Source: Sphingomonas sp. CCH21-G11 (GTDB lineage: Bacteria > Pseudomonadota > Alphaproteobacteria > Sphingomonadales > Sphingomonadaceae). Taken from it: a stretch of 64,000 nucleotides of DNA. The notes under the pieces were generated by a model. The model had not been told where the DNA came from, searched no databases, and saw only the letters and a program-made list of their open reading frames with translations. The position numbers and the translations under genes are program-made. Shown one piece after another: positions 33,944 through 42,328 of this stretch. Position 1 is the stretch's first letter. Every line of letters begins with the position of its first letter. Where the stretch lies: contig NZ_LSHX01000029.1 in assembly GCF_001555965.1 (NCBI RefSeq), forward strand, positions 62,001-126,000, written 5' to 3'.

Positions 33944-34801
33944 TCAGGCGAAATATGCGATGGTCCGGCATTCGATGCTTTCGCGGATAACGGAGGCGTC
34001 GACGAGGGGGTTCTGGACCGCGGTGTGCGGCGCACGCCACGCGGATTGCCGATCGGAATCGCACAGCTTGAACAGCAGCGCCTCACTGGGCAGAAGATCG
34101 GGAAACCAGTACCAGCGATGCGCCCGATTGGCGTGAAACAGCGTCGCCTCGCACACGCCCGCTGCCGGCAGTTCTTCAGCATTTCCGAAGCGATCCGGTG
34201 GACGTTCGCAGAAGATCATGTAGTCGCTGACGGCATCGTCCTCAGCGACGGTCGATGCATCGCAGATCGCAAGCGGCACACTATGCGGCGGCGACGTCAG
34301 CGTGCGCCAGAAGCTGGTTATGAGAAACCGCGAGAAAGCGTGCCCGGTCATCCCGTGCATGGCGAGGACCGCCAGCGCGAGGCGCCCGGCCTCCGCATAG
34401 CTGAAGTCAACGTGCGCCTGACGGGCAACGCGCTGCGCTGCGCCGGGGTCGTTGCGGCTGGACCGCATAATGCAATTCAGGCCGAGCACCATGTCGGCGG
34501 ACGTCCGCTCGCGCACCAGCTCGCAGACCTCGCGAAAATAGGGCGCGTTGGCCAGTTCCTCGCCGTTCCACAGGTTGTTGCTGTCCACCGCGGCGGCGAA
34601 GCCGCCTAGGTCGGCCACCGCCGTCGGACAGTCCATCAGCTCGACACCGGCCGAGTCTAGCGCGAGCCCGGCTCCGCGGCCGTCGTGCATGACGACCTCC
34701 TCGGCTTCGTACACGCCCGTCATATAGTCGAAACCCGGGCCGAAATAGTGCCGGTTCTCGGCGCACGCCGGCGAGAGATACCTCACAGCCGCGGTTACCA
34801 C
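33944..34801 (-). CDS. CmcJ/NvfI-like oxygenase, copy 2
   Basis: This 285-residue protein resembles the CmcJ/AsaB/NvfI family of 2-oxoglutarate-type oxygenases. It has QAHVDFSYAEAG with an HxD pair, then SFWRTLTSPPHSVPLAICDA, then HRWYWFPDLLPSEALLFKLCDS, and a C-terminal RESIECRTIAYF. In fungal and bacterial pathways these act in methoxylation or redox tailoring of secondary metabolites. The GTG start at 34801 is chosen because AGGAGG lies 6 bp upstream; longer in-frame starts add no conserved sequence. The next gene upstream is a diverged paralogue. Confidence 0.72.
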   Translation of the reverse strand: MVTAAVRYLSPACAENRHYFGPGFDYMTGVYEAEEVVMHDGRGAGLALDSAGVELMDCPTAVADLGGFAAAVDSNNLWNGEELANAPYFREVCELVRERTSADMVLGLNCIMRSSRNDPGAAQRVARQAHVDFSYAEAGRLALAVLAMHGMTGHAFSRFLITSFWRTLTSPPHSVPLAICDASTVAEDDAVSDYMIFCERPPDRFGNAEELPAAGVCEATLFHANRAHRWYWFPDLLPSEALLFKLCDSDRQSAWRAPHTAVQNPLVDASVIRESIECRTIAYFA

Positions 34802-34907
34802 GTCAATCCTCCTTTCGCGATACGCCCCGGATGGGCACGTTTGCCAAGCGAGCGCAGACCGCGTCCTCGCCGGCATCGATCCCTGGTCCGCTTGGCGTAC
34901 ACGCGCT

Positions 34908-35855
34908 TCAATTCCTGAGCACGAGCACGCCAACGCGATGCTCACTGCTTTGACGCGGCTGCGCATCGGCCGGCGTGTCGGGGTCTTCGAATGCGGAGTG
35001 GAAAACGCTCCGCCAGGGTGGAGGAGCCGGGTCGCCTTTGCGGTACTCGAACTGCTTGAACGCGAGAACCTCGTCGACCTCCATCCGCGGGTAATAATGC
35101 CACTTTTGGGCGGCGTTGTAGCGCAACAGCACTTGAAACGCCGGCAGGTCGGAAGGGGAAATACCCCAGATCAGCGTCGATACGAGATCGGCGGGTTCGA
35201 CGCTGCGCGGGTCGCAGAGCGCGAGTGGCATGTGGCGCAGCGGCTCGCTCATAGTCGTGGGACGCCAGAAGTCGATCATCATGAACGCCTCGACATCATC
35301 GCGCTCGAAGCGGCGGCGCCACCGCTCGGCCATGTCCCTGCCGCCGTAAGCAAGCAAATTGTCCTCGAACTCCTGCGGGGTGAGGCCGTAGTCGCTGTGG
35401 ACCGCATTGATATAGTCGGGCGCCGCGGTGCCGCGCCCGCGCTGCACGGGCCCCCACCATTGCTGAAGCTCGACGGATACCCCGGGTAGCAGCCGCTCCC
35501 GCACCAACGCCTCGATTTCGGGGAAGTAGCGCTCGGTCGCCTCCGGGCTGCGCGCGTCCGCCGCCGCAGCCCAGTCGCTCACCGTGGTCTTGTGTGGCAG
35601 GAGTGCAAACCCGTACGCCTCGAAAAACGCGGCCTCGGACACGCTCCGCGCTTGCAGCGGCCGGGCGTTGATGACCGAGACTTCAGCGGGATCATCCTCG
35701 ATCATACTGGAATGCGGTCCGACCCGCGGATCGATCTCGACAGGATTGGCACCATCGAACGTCGCCGGGAAAAGCCCGTTTAGCCGAGCGGTCGTTCCCG
35801 GAAGCGCGTCAGAATTGGACACAGTGGCGAAAGTTATATTGGCGGCGCTTGTCAC
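34908..35855 (-). CDS. CmcJ/NvfI-like oxygenase, copy 1
   Basis: 315 residues of the same family as the downstream gene. Shared blocks are NAVHSDYGLTPQEF (HxD-like pair), MIDFWRPTTMSEPLRHMPLALCD, KWHYYPRMEVDEVLAFKQFEY and a C-terminal DTPADAQPRQSSEHRVGVL. The C-terminal arginine-rich RESIE-type end is altered here (RQSSEHR). The pair may act on successive positions or as a heteromer. The start is GTG at 35855; the only ribosome-site candidates are weak (AAAGG at distance, GAAAGA nearer). An AT-rich 236-bp gap precedes it, so it likely has its own promoter. Confidence 0.75.
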   Translation of the reverse strand: MTSAANITFATVSNSDALPGTTARLNGLFPATFDGANPVEIDPRVGPHSSMIEDDPAEVSVINARPLQARSVSEAAFFEAYGFALLPHKTTVSDWAAAADARSPEATERYFPEIEALVRERLLPGVSVELQQWWGPVQRGRGTAAPDYINAVHSDYGLTPQEFEDNLLAYGGRDMAERWRRRFERDDVEAFMMIDFWRPTTMSEPLRHMPLALCDPRSVEPADLVSTLIWGISPSDLPAFQVLLRYNAAQKWHYYPRMEVDEVLAFKQFEYRKGDPAPPPWRSVFHSAFEDPDTPADAQPRQSSEHRVGVLVLRN

Positions 35856-36091
35856 GGCGAAATCTTTCGACCTTTGATTTGGTAACTAATTGAGGCAATT
35901 TGTTTACAGATAAACCACAGAAATCCGCGCTCGTCACGAGTACAGCGCGTGCACAGAGCCGTGCTATCACTGTCGAACCGCGTCACGACCAGCTCCGGTG
36001 TTCGATGGAGCGCGCTTCGGTCGAGGTCGAGGCTCCGCCCGGGCCGGTCGACCCGGTTTTTGGGCCGCTGAGCGCAGCAGGAGGCGAGCGT
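35856..36091 (-). promoter_or_regulatory. AT-rich gap likely carrying the promoter of the CmcJ-like pair
   Basis: The part near 35875-35935 is far richer in A and T than the surroundings, with no open frame of interest. Read on the minus strand it contains TTTATC and AATTAG-like elements, but no clean consensus pair. A separate start of transcription for the oxygenase and exporter genes is the simplest reading. Confidence 0.3.
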
Positions 36092-38080
36092 CTACGCATC
36101 GGCAGGAAAGCTCTCAACGGCGCACACACGGGACTCGCGACCATCGACCGTTCTGCACGAACGCAGCGGCACGCGCGCGCGCTCGGCACCGGACGCGAAC
36201 TGGCGATAGACCATTGCCGTCGACAGCAAGAACATGAAGGCTTGGCTTTCAGCCTGCCCGATCTCAGCCTGCGCGGACATGACCTTAGCCACCAAACGCT
36301 GGCAAAAGCCGACGTCCAGCACCTCGATCTTCTTCAATTCCGCGGCCGACATGATCAGTTCGAGATAGTCCGGCCGGCCGTTGACGAACGCGGCGGCATC
36401 TGGCGCGAGATAGGGCTGCTTCGGCCGTGCGACGGTTCGGGGAGGCAAACGATCCGCGAACGCCCTTTTCAGCAGATACTTCTCGTTGCGGCCATCATCG
36501 AAGCGCAGGTTTGTCGCATTTCCCCAGTTGACGATCTCCGGGTCGAGGAAAGGACAGCGATTTTCGACACCATTCGCCATCGCCATGCGATCGCCCTGCG
36601 TGGAAAGCAGATAGCCGCTCATGAGCGTCCTGATTTCGATCCACTGCGCTTTGTGTATGGCCGCCGATGCCGTAGCGCCAAATTGCGCTCCCTCGATCCG
36701 CTGCCGCAGTTGGCCGAGCCCATCGTCCGCGCCCGCCAGCAGGCGCGTAGCTAATTTGGTGCCCCGGTAGCGAAGATCATGCGAGAACAGCGCGTCCGGC
36801 TCGCTGGAGCTCATCCGGTCGAAATAGGCGTAGAGCGCAGCCTGGTTGTTCTGGCTGAACTGATCGAGATAGGGATATAGCGACGCCAATCGGTCTTGCC
36901 GTTGTGAAACGTCGAGATCGCGCCACGCCGACCGTAGCAGGACTTCCTTGAAAAGGTCGTAGCCGAGGAAGAGCTCGTCCGCACCCTCGCCGGTGAGTAC
37001 GACCTTGACGCCCTCGCTCCGCGCAGCACGCGAAAGAAGGAGCATGGGAACGAACGCGCTCCGAAAGACCGGGACCTCCGCGTGCCAGATCGCGTCGGGA
37101 AAGGCGGCGACGATGGCCTGGTCGTCGACGCGAACGCTGTGGTGATCGGTCGCGAGATGGCGGGACAGCAGCGCCTGGTCGCTGGATTCGTCGAACCGGG
37201 CATCGTCGAACGTCACGGAAAAGGTCTTGATGGGTGTCGGCGCAATCTCTGCGGCCAAGCTGGTGATGATCGCCGAGTCGAGGCCGCCGCTGAGATAGGT
37301 ACCGGTTCTGACGTCGCTGCGCAGACGCAGGCGCACGCTCTGCTCGAGCTTGGACCGGGTCAGTTCGATCGCTTCGCCCTGCGTGAGGGGCAACGGCGGT
37401 GCCGCAAGCTGGGGCGACCCGTAGTGCGCGATGCGAGAGCCGCCCGCAGTCAGGGTCAGCACCGCGCCGGCTGGCACCTGATCGATGCCGTCGAAGCAGC
37501 TCTGGTCGTCAAGCGGCGCCCAAATGCGGAAGATCGACGCCAGCCGCTTCGCGTCGAACCGCATGTTGATCGCGTCGTGCTCGAGAAAGCATTTTATCTC
37601 TGACGCGAACGCCCATTCCTGCCCATTGACAGCATAATAAAGCGGGCGCTCGCCAAACGGATCGCGGGCCAGAACGAGTGTGCCAGCGATACGATCATAA
37701 AGGGCGACCGCGAACGGCCCGTTCAGACGGGGAAATGCCTCTTCTCCCCAAGCCAACCATGCATGGAGCAGAACCTCCGTATCAGAGCGCGTGCGAAACA
37801 CGTGCCCGCGGCTGGCGAGCTGACTGCGCAGCTCGTCGTGGTTATAGATCTCGCCGTTGAAGGCAATCCAATGACGACCGCTCGCGTCGCCCATGGGCTG
37901 CGCGCCCCCGGCAATATCGACGATGCTGAGGCGCGCCGTGCCCATCGCGATCTCGTCGTCGAAATACAGCCCGAACTCGTCCGGACCACGGTGCTCGATC
38001 CGCGTCAGCATTCGCCCCACGGTATCTCGCGCGCGAAGCGCGCCGGCACCCGACCTGAAAAGACCGGCTATCCCGCACAT
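36092..38080 (-). CDS. asnB: AsnB-type glutamine-dependent amidotransferase
   Basis: The 662 residues have an N-terminal Ntn glutaminase domain beginning MCGIAGLF with Cys2 as nucleophile, RHRGPDE-like EHRGPDE and FNGEIYN. The C-terminal synthetase PP-loop domain has YLSGGLDSA, TFSVTFDD, LTGEGADE and NRCPFLDP. It would amidate a carboxylate with glutamine-derived ammonia. In glutarimide polyketide and tetracycline clusters such AsnB proteins form malonamyl starters on an ACP. Its start overlaps the preceding AT stop by 13 bp, which supports that role here. A free asparagine synthetase is the alternative. Confidence 0.88.
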   Translation of the reverse strand: MCGIAGLFRSGAGALRARDTVGRMLTRIEHRGPDEFGLYFDDEIAMGTARLSIVDIAGGAQPMGDASGRHWIAFNGEIYNHDELRSQLASRGHVFRTRSDTEVLLHAWLAWGEEAFPRLNGPFAVALYDRIAGTLVLARDPFGERPLYYAVNGQEWAFASEIKCFLEHDAINMRFDAKRLASIFRIWAPLDDQSCFDGIDQVPAGAVLTLTAGGSRIAHYGSPQLAAPPLPLTQGEAIELTRSKLEQSVRLRLRSDVRTGTYLSGGLDSAIITSLAAEIAPTPIKTFSVTFDDARFDESSDQALLSRHLATDHHSVRVDDQAIVAAFPDAIWHAEVPVFRSAFVPMLLLSRAARSEGVKVVLTGEGADELFLGYDLFKEVLLRSAWRDLDVSQRQDRLASLYPYLDQFSQNNQAALYAYFDRMSSSEPDALFSHDLRYRGTKLATRLLAGADDGLGQLRQRIEGAQFGATASAAIHKAQWIEIRTLMSGYLLSTQGDRMAMANGVENRCPFLDPEIVNWGNATNLRFDDGRNEKYLLKRAFADRLPPRTVARPKQPYLAPDAAAFVNGRPDYLELIMSAAELKKIEVLDVGFCQRLVAKVMSAQAEIGQAESQAFMFLLSTAMVYRQFASGAERARVPLRSCRTVDGRESRVCAVESFPADA

Positions 38081-39027
38081 GCGACGGGTCTCACGGGCAG
38101 CTGCGCATCTGGCCGGTAAGTTTCGAACTCCGCCCGCCTGTCGAGGAAGAAGCCAAGCTTTGTGAGGCTGCCGCCATGACCTAGCTCGATGAAGCGGCGG
38201 CACGACGCCAGGCACGTCTGCATGCCCGACTGCCAGAGCACCGGACTGGTGAGATGGCGAGCCAGTTGCGCGCGGCGCTCGGACGGGTCGTCCGCCAGCC
38301 AGCCCCCCGTGACATTGTCGACAATCGGTATTGCCGTGGGTGCAAGCTCGATCCCGAGCAGCGCATCGTGGAACCGGTCGGCCGCGGTCGACAGCAGTGG
38401 GCTGTGCCACGCGCCGCTGACGGGGACCGGCGCCAGCTTCTTCGGGGTCAGCGCCGCAAGGCATTCGACGGCGGCAGCAAGCGCGGTAAGCGTTCCGGCG
38501 ATCGAGCAGTTGCCGGGACAGTTGACGTTGCTGACCCACACCAAGTGACCGTCTTCACGCAAGCGAGCCAGCTGGTCATTTACCACCTCGAGCGGCAAAC
38601 CGAGCACGGCATACATGCCGCCCGGTTCACCCCGCATGCACTCATCCATGAAGTCCGCGCGCGTGCTCACCACTCGCACCAGCGTTTCGAAATCGAGCGC
38701 GCCGGCGGCGTGCAGCGCGGTCCATTGGCCGACGCTGTATCCCGCGACACAGGAAGGCCGCACGTCGCTGGTCCTGTCCCAAGCAAGCCATGCAAGGCTG
38801 CTCGCGAGGATGGTAAGCAACGAACTTGCCTTGTTCGACCTCAGCGCGACATCGTCGCCCCGTTCGAACCGGTCGATCACGAGCGACCCTACCGTTTCAC
38901 GAACGAGCGCGTAGCGCGCGTCGAACTCGGGCACCGCGCGGACCGCGTCGAGCATCGAAGGGTGCTGCGCGCCCTGGCCGGGGAACAGCAGCGCCAAGCC
39001 AGACGCGTCATGCCGGCCCGGTGCCAT
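38068..39027 (-). CDS. Stand-alone malonyl-type acyltransferase (second AT)
   Basis: This 319-residue AT has FPGQGAQHP at the N-terminus, elbow GYSVGQW (Ser nucleophile), TRADFM keeping the carboxylate-binding arginine, and GAWHSPLL with the catalytic histidine. It lies between the PP-loop gene (1-bp TGATG overlap) and asnB (13-bp overlap), so it probably serves the starter or amidation branch by loading a free ACP rather than the whole PKS. GYS instead of GHS sets it apart from the AT at 40350. Confidence 0.87.
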   Translation of the reverse strand: MAPGRHDASGLALLFPGQGAQHPSMLDAVRAVPEFDARYALVRETVGSLVIDRFERGDDVALRSNKASSLLTILASSLAWLAWDRTSDVRPSCVAGYSVGQWTALHAAGALDFETLVRVVSTRADFMDECMRGEPGGMYAVLGLPLEVVNDQLARLREDGHLVWVSNVNCPGNCSIAGTLTALAAAVECLAALTPKKLAPVPVSGAWHSPLLSTAADRFHDALLGIELAPTAIPIVDNVTGGWLADDPSERRAQLARHLTSPVLWQSGMQTCLASCRRFIELGHGGSLTKLGFFLDRRAEFETYRPDAQLPVRPVACAG

Positions 39028-40046
39028 CAGGGCGCGCTCACGTCCAGCTCGAGCTTCTGCAACTCCGCGGACATGGCGACGACGTCCGGAATGTCGCGGA
39101 CCTTTCGCAACCCCTCCTCGCGGGACATTAGCCCGGCGCGAATCTGGTCGGAAATCTCGAACGCATAGGGGTGGAACCGGTGCTGGCGGTAGTGCATCAG
39201 AACGCCGACGTCGTTCAGCTTGCAATTGCTCGAGTTCAGGCCCGTATCGGCGGTGCGCCTCCAGCCGAGCTCGCCGATCGCGGCGATAATGTCGTTTTCC
39301 GAAACCATGACGGTGAGCATCGGATTGATCAGCAGAAGCTCGGACGCGCTTCCTCCAGGGTGTGCGCCGGCATCAAAGTGGCGCAACGCGTCCTGGCCGA
39401 ACGCGGCGATCTTCCGTTCCAGCGCGGGCGCCTGCAGCTCCCGGCGGCGATCCAGATTGACGACCAGCGCCGCCGCATCCTGCGGAACCTGACCGCCGAC
39501 ATAGCCGCCGGCGACGATCGGAATGCCGTTCCGGGCTGCCGTTTTCAGCATGTAGGTGTTGATCAGGCTGATGCAGGAGTTGCAGATGGCGCTGGCGCGG
39601 CGCGCCGCAGATTTAACGTGCAATCCCGGGTCCTGAACGCTCTTCACGTACATGTTTTTCATGAACGCGAAGGACGGCGTATGAATCAGCAGGTCGACGC
39701 CCAGACTGGACGCCACCGTTCTGCAATTCGCCATTGCCTGCTCGGACACGAAACCATTGTCGACGGTGACGGCAAGGCAGTTCAAGCCCATGTCGCGCGC
39801 GAGCATCAGCAAGGTGTAGCTTGAATCCTTGCCGCCGCTGAACGCCACGACGCAATCATATTCGCCACGGTTGCGTCGCTGCTCGATCTTTTCGCGCATG
39901 GCGACTGCCAGCGCCGTCCGCCTGCTCTTCAGCTCGCCGGGGTCGCTCGCCTCCCGACAGAAGTTGCAGAGGCCCTCGTGAAGCGTGACGCCGGGAACGG
40001 CGGCGGTCAGCACGCAGCTGCGGCAAAGCTCGACCTCGGCGATCAC
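39027..40046 (-). CDS. PP-loop ATP pyrophosphatase with cysteine pairs (WbpG/PseA-like amidotransferase or sulfur-transfer type)
   Basis: 339 residues. The N-terminus has a zinc-ribbon-like set, CRSCVL and then LCNFC. The PP-loop [14 protein letters not shown] near residue 70 activates a substrate by adenylation. A further ICNSC pair follows near residue 170, then [14 protein letters not shown]. The closest family by eye is the WbpG-like sugar amidotransferase, which makes amidines. Relatives of the superfamily install thioamides or sulfur. It has a 4-bp overlap with the free ACP gene, so an ACP-bound acyl substrate is likely. Amide, amidine or thioamide formation cannot be told apart here. 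Confidence 0.75.
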
Positions 40047-40321
40047 GACCGCACTCGCTTGGACTGCACGAGTTCGGAAAGGCCGCGCAGCGACGTCTCG
40101 ATGCCGGTTAGCATCTCCTCGTCATCGATGCTGATCTCAAACCTTCTCTCCATGAACCGGATCGTCTCGATGTAACCGAATGAGTCGATCAGGCCCAACC
40201 TGAAGAGATCGCTGTCACGGTCCACGCCATCTCCGAAGTCGACGAGAAGCGTGTCGACGAGGAACGAACAGATTTCCTGTTCAATGTTCCGATCATCAAT
40301 AGAATACTCTCTCGACGACAT
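40043..40321 (-). CDS. Discrete acyl carrier protein
   Basis: This 92-residue four-helix carrier has a phosphopantetheine serine in LIDSFGYIE (D-S-F) and acidic helix 2/3 residues. The sequence is not of the PKS-embedded type (which here read G[VLM][DE]S). ATG at 40321 follows GGAAGG. It overlaps the PP-loop gene by 4 bp and sits 28 bp after the malonyl AT stop. It is a good candidate for the platform on which the starter or an amide-bearing side unit is built. Confidence 0.88.
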
Positions 40322-40349
40322 GACGCAAACCTTCCAAATTATGACTTGG

Positions 40350-41222
40350 TTACAAACCGATTGGTTCTCGGATCTGCTTGACGAGATTGCTCAAGACTTG
40401 CCCTGGCCCAAGTTCAACGAAACGCTCGACCCCGCGATCCAGCAGGTACCGGATCGTCTGCGACCAGAGTACCGGATAGGTCATTTGCTTGACCAACGCG
40501 GCGCGGATCGCCTGCTCAGCGCCGGTCTGCGGATAGGGAAGCGCGGAGATGTTGGCGACGACAGGCACCCGGGGCGGAGCGAAGGCCACCTCTTCCAAGA
40601 AGGTCCCGAATTGCCGGGCGGCATCGTCCATGTAGCGTGAGTGAAAGGCGGCGCTTACCGGCAGGTCGACGTAAGGATCGGCGCCGGCCTCCTCGAAAAC
40701 CACGCGCGCGGCCGCGATGTCACTGGCCGGGCCGGAAACAATGGTTTGCTGGGGCGAATTGTAATTGGCGACGTCCAGCGCCGCTAGTCCGGCATTCCGA
40801 AGGACGCGACCTACCTCGAGCGGGCCTACTCCGATCACTGCCGCCATCCCGCCGTTGCGAACAGCGCCCATCAGTTCGCCGCGCTTTTGCACGATGCGCA
40901 GTCCCGTCATGAAGTCGAACACACCGGCGGCAAGAAGCGCGTTGTATTCGCCAAGACTGTGCCCGGCAAAGAAGTCGGGGCGCACGCCCTCTTTTCGCGC
41001 GGCATAATAGTGGAGAGCATTGACAACATAGAGGGCCGGCTGAGTGAACTGCGTCTGACGCATACGCCCGCCCGGATCCTCCAGGCACATTTGACGCAAG
41101 GAGTAGCCGAGCAGATCGTCGACCGCCTGCTCCAGCTCGCGATACTCTTCGACCGTATCGAAGAGATCGGCGCCCATGCCTTTGCGTTGCGAGCCTTGCC
41201 CCGGAAAAATCAATGCCAGCAT
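40350..41222 (-). CDS. Trans-acting malonyl-CoA:ACP transacylase (first AT)
   Basis: A 290-residue FabD-like AT with a full set of functional residues: [24 protein letters not shown] (Ser), QKRGELM (carboxylate arginine), AAFHSRYMD (His) and [10 protein letters not shown]. This is the best candidate to supply malonyl units to all the AT-less PKS modules. The start at ATG 41222 lies inside the 3' end of the PPTase gene (13-bp overlap); an in-frame extension further upstream has no family similarity. Confidence 0.92.
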
Positions 41223-42058
41223 ACGCGCGCCCCGGCCGATACGAAGGAAGAATGCAGCGGCGCGGACCTGCGCACCGGTGCTGGTGTCAAGTCTGCGCGG
41301 GCGAGCAGCGGCGTTCGTCTCGTGAAGGCGATGCGCGGATCGCCTCCCCGTGCCTCGCAGCACAGTGCGATGAGATAATCCGACGCGATTTCAAACTGCC
41401 AGAACCGCCAGCGGCCGGCGTCTTCATCCACAGCCGGGTCGACAGACAGTCCGATCTCCAGAGGGTTGCCGAGCTCGAAAGCGAAGGTGTCGAGGCCGAG
41501 CGACAGGCCCATGCCCCTAGCCTTGATATAGGCCTCTTTCAGGGTCCAGTATTCGAAGAAGCGCCGGCCTTGGGCGCTCGCTGGCATTGATCGCAGCGCG
41601 GCGCTTTCCGACGGTGCGAAGAAGCGGTCGGCAAGGTCAAGGGGGACGTCCCGGGCGCCCACGCGCTCCACGTCAACGCCGACATCTCGCGTCGAGGTCA
41701 CGGCAAGTACGATCAGGTCGGCAGTATGGGACAGGTTGAACCGAATATCCAGCGATCGGGCTTGGGCATTGGCGATCTCTGGGCGCCCCCAGGCGTTTTG
41801 CGTGAAGCGAAGCTCGGCTGGCGCGAGGCCGGTCGCTTCCGCGAGAACCGTCCGCGCCAGCGCGCGGGTGACAATGAAGCGTCGGCGGTCGCGCTCGAAG
41901 ACGAATTGCGCCGCGCGACTGATCTCGGCCGGCTCCAGCAACATCGGGTAGCCTTGCGCTCCGGCTTCCTCCCAGCACGCCTCGACGGACGCGACGAAAA
42001 CGTCGATTTGGTCGGTTGCCGGTGCATCGACGTGGCGGTGCCGCTGCTCAGTCTTCAT
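41210..42058 (-). CDS. Sfp-type 4'-phosphopantetheinyl transferase
   Basis: This 282-residue enzyme attaches phosphopantetheine from CoA to carrier-domain serines. Family motifs are NLSHTADLIVLAV, the Mg2+-binding VGVDVERV and FFEYWTLKEAYIKARGMGL. It is longer than E. coli EntD, and Sfp-like in layout. It heads the activation operon, followed directly by the AT. With five ACPs, two NRPS PCPs and a free ACP in view, a dedicated PPTase is expected. Confidence 0.93.
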   Translation of the reverse strand: MKTEQRHRHVDAPATDQIDVFVASVEACWEEAGAQGYPMLLEPAEISRAAQFVFERDRRRFIVTRALARTVLAEATGLAPAELRFTQNAWGRPEIANAQARSLDIRFNLSHTADLIVLAVTSTRDVGVDVERVGARDVPLDLADRFFAPSESAALRSMPASAQGRRFFEYWTLKEAYIKARGMGLSLGLDTFAFELGNPLEIGLSVDPAVDEDAGRWRFWQFEIASDYLIALCCEARGGDPRIAFTRRTPLLARADLTPAPVRRSAPLHSSFVSAGARVCWH

Positions 42059-42328
42059 GAACGCACCTGCGACACGCGCGCACGAAGATTTCGGTGTGGG
42101 GAATGCCCGTCGCCTTCCCCCGACAAGTGACGGCGTCGACGTCGCAGCAGCTGATCTGCCTGTGCCGGTCGACGGTTAGTACCGCGGCTAACGATCACGG
42201 CCGCATGTCGATCACGGGCGATCCCAGACGTTTTCGACATCGTCACGGACGCCTTCGGCGCTTCTGAGGCGCGCATGACTGCCTGACAAGCGGCCGGCCA
42301 AGTTCGGTCTGATGGCCCGTCATCTCAG

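Noticed and set aside
36039..36061. CCGGG / CCCGG hairpin followed by five T on the plus strand.
   Set aside because: It would terminate plus-strand transcription, but both adjacent genes are on the minus strand.
42059..42328. A 73-codon minus-strand frame between the NRPS and the PPTase gene.
   Set aside because: Arg-rich low-information sequence with no recognisable motif; likely just spacer.
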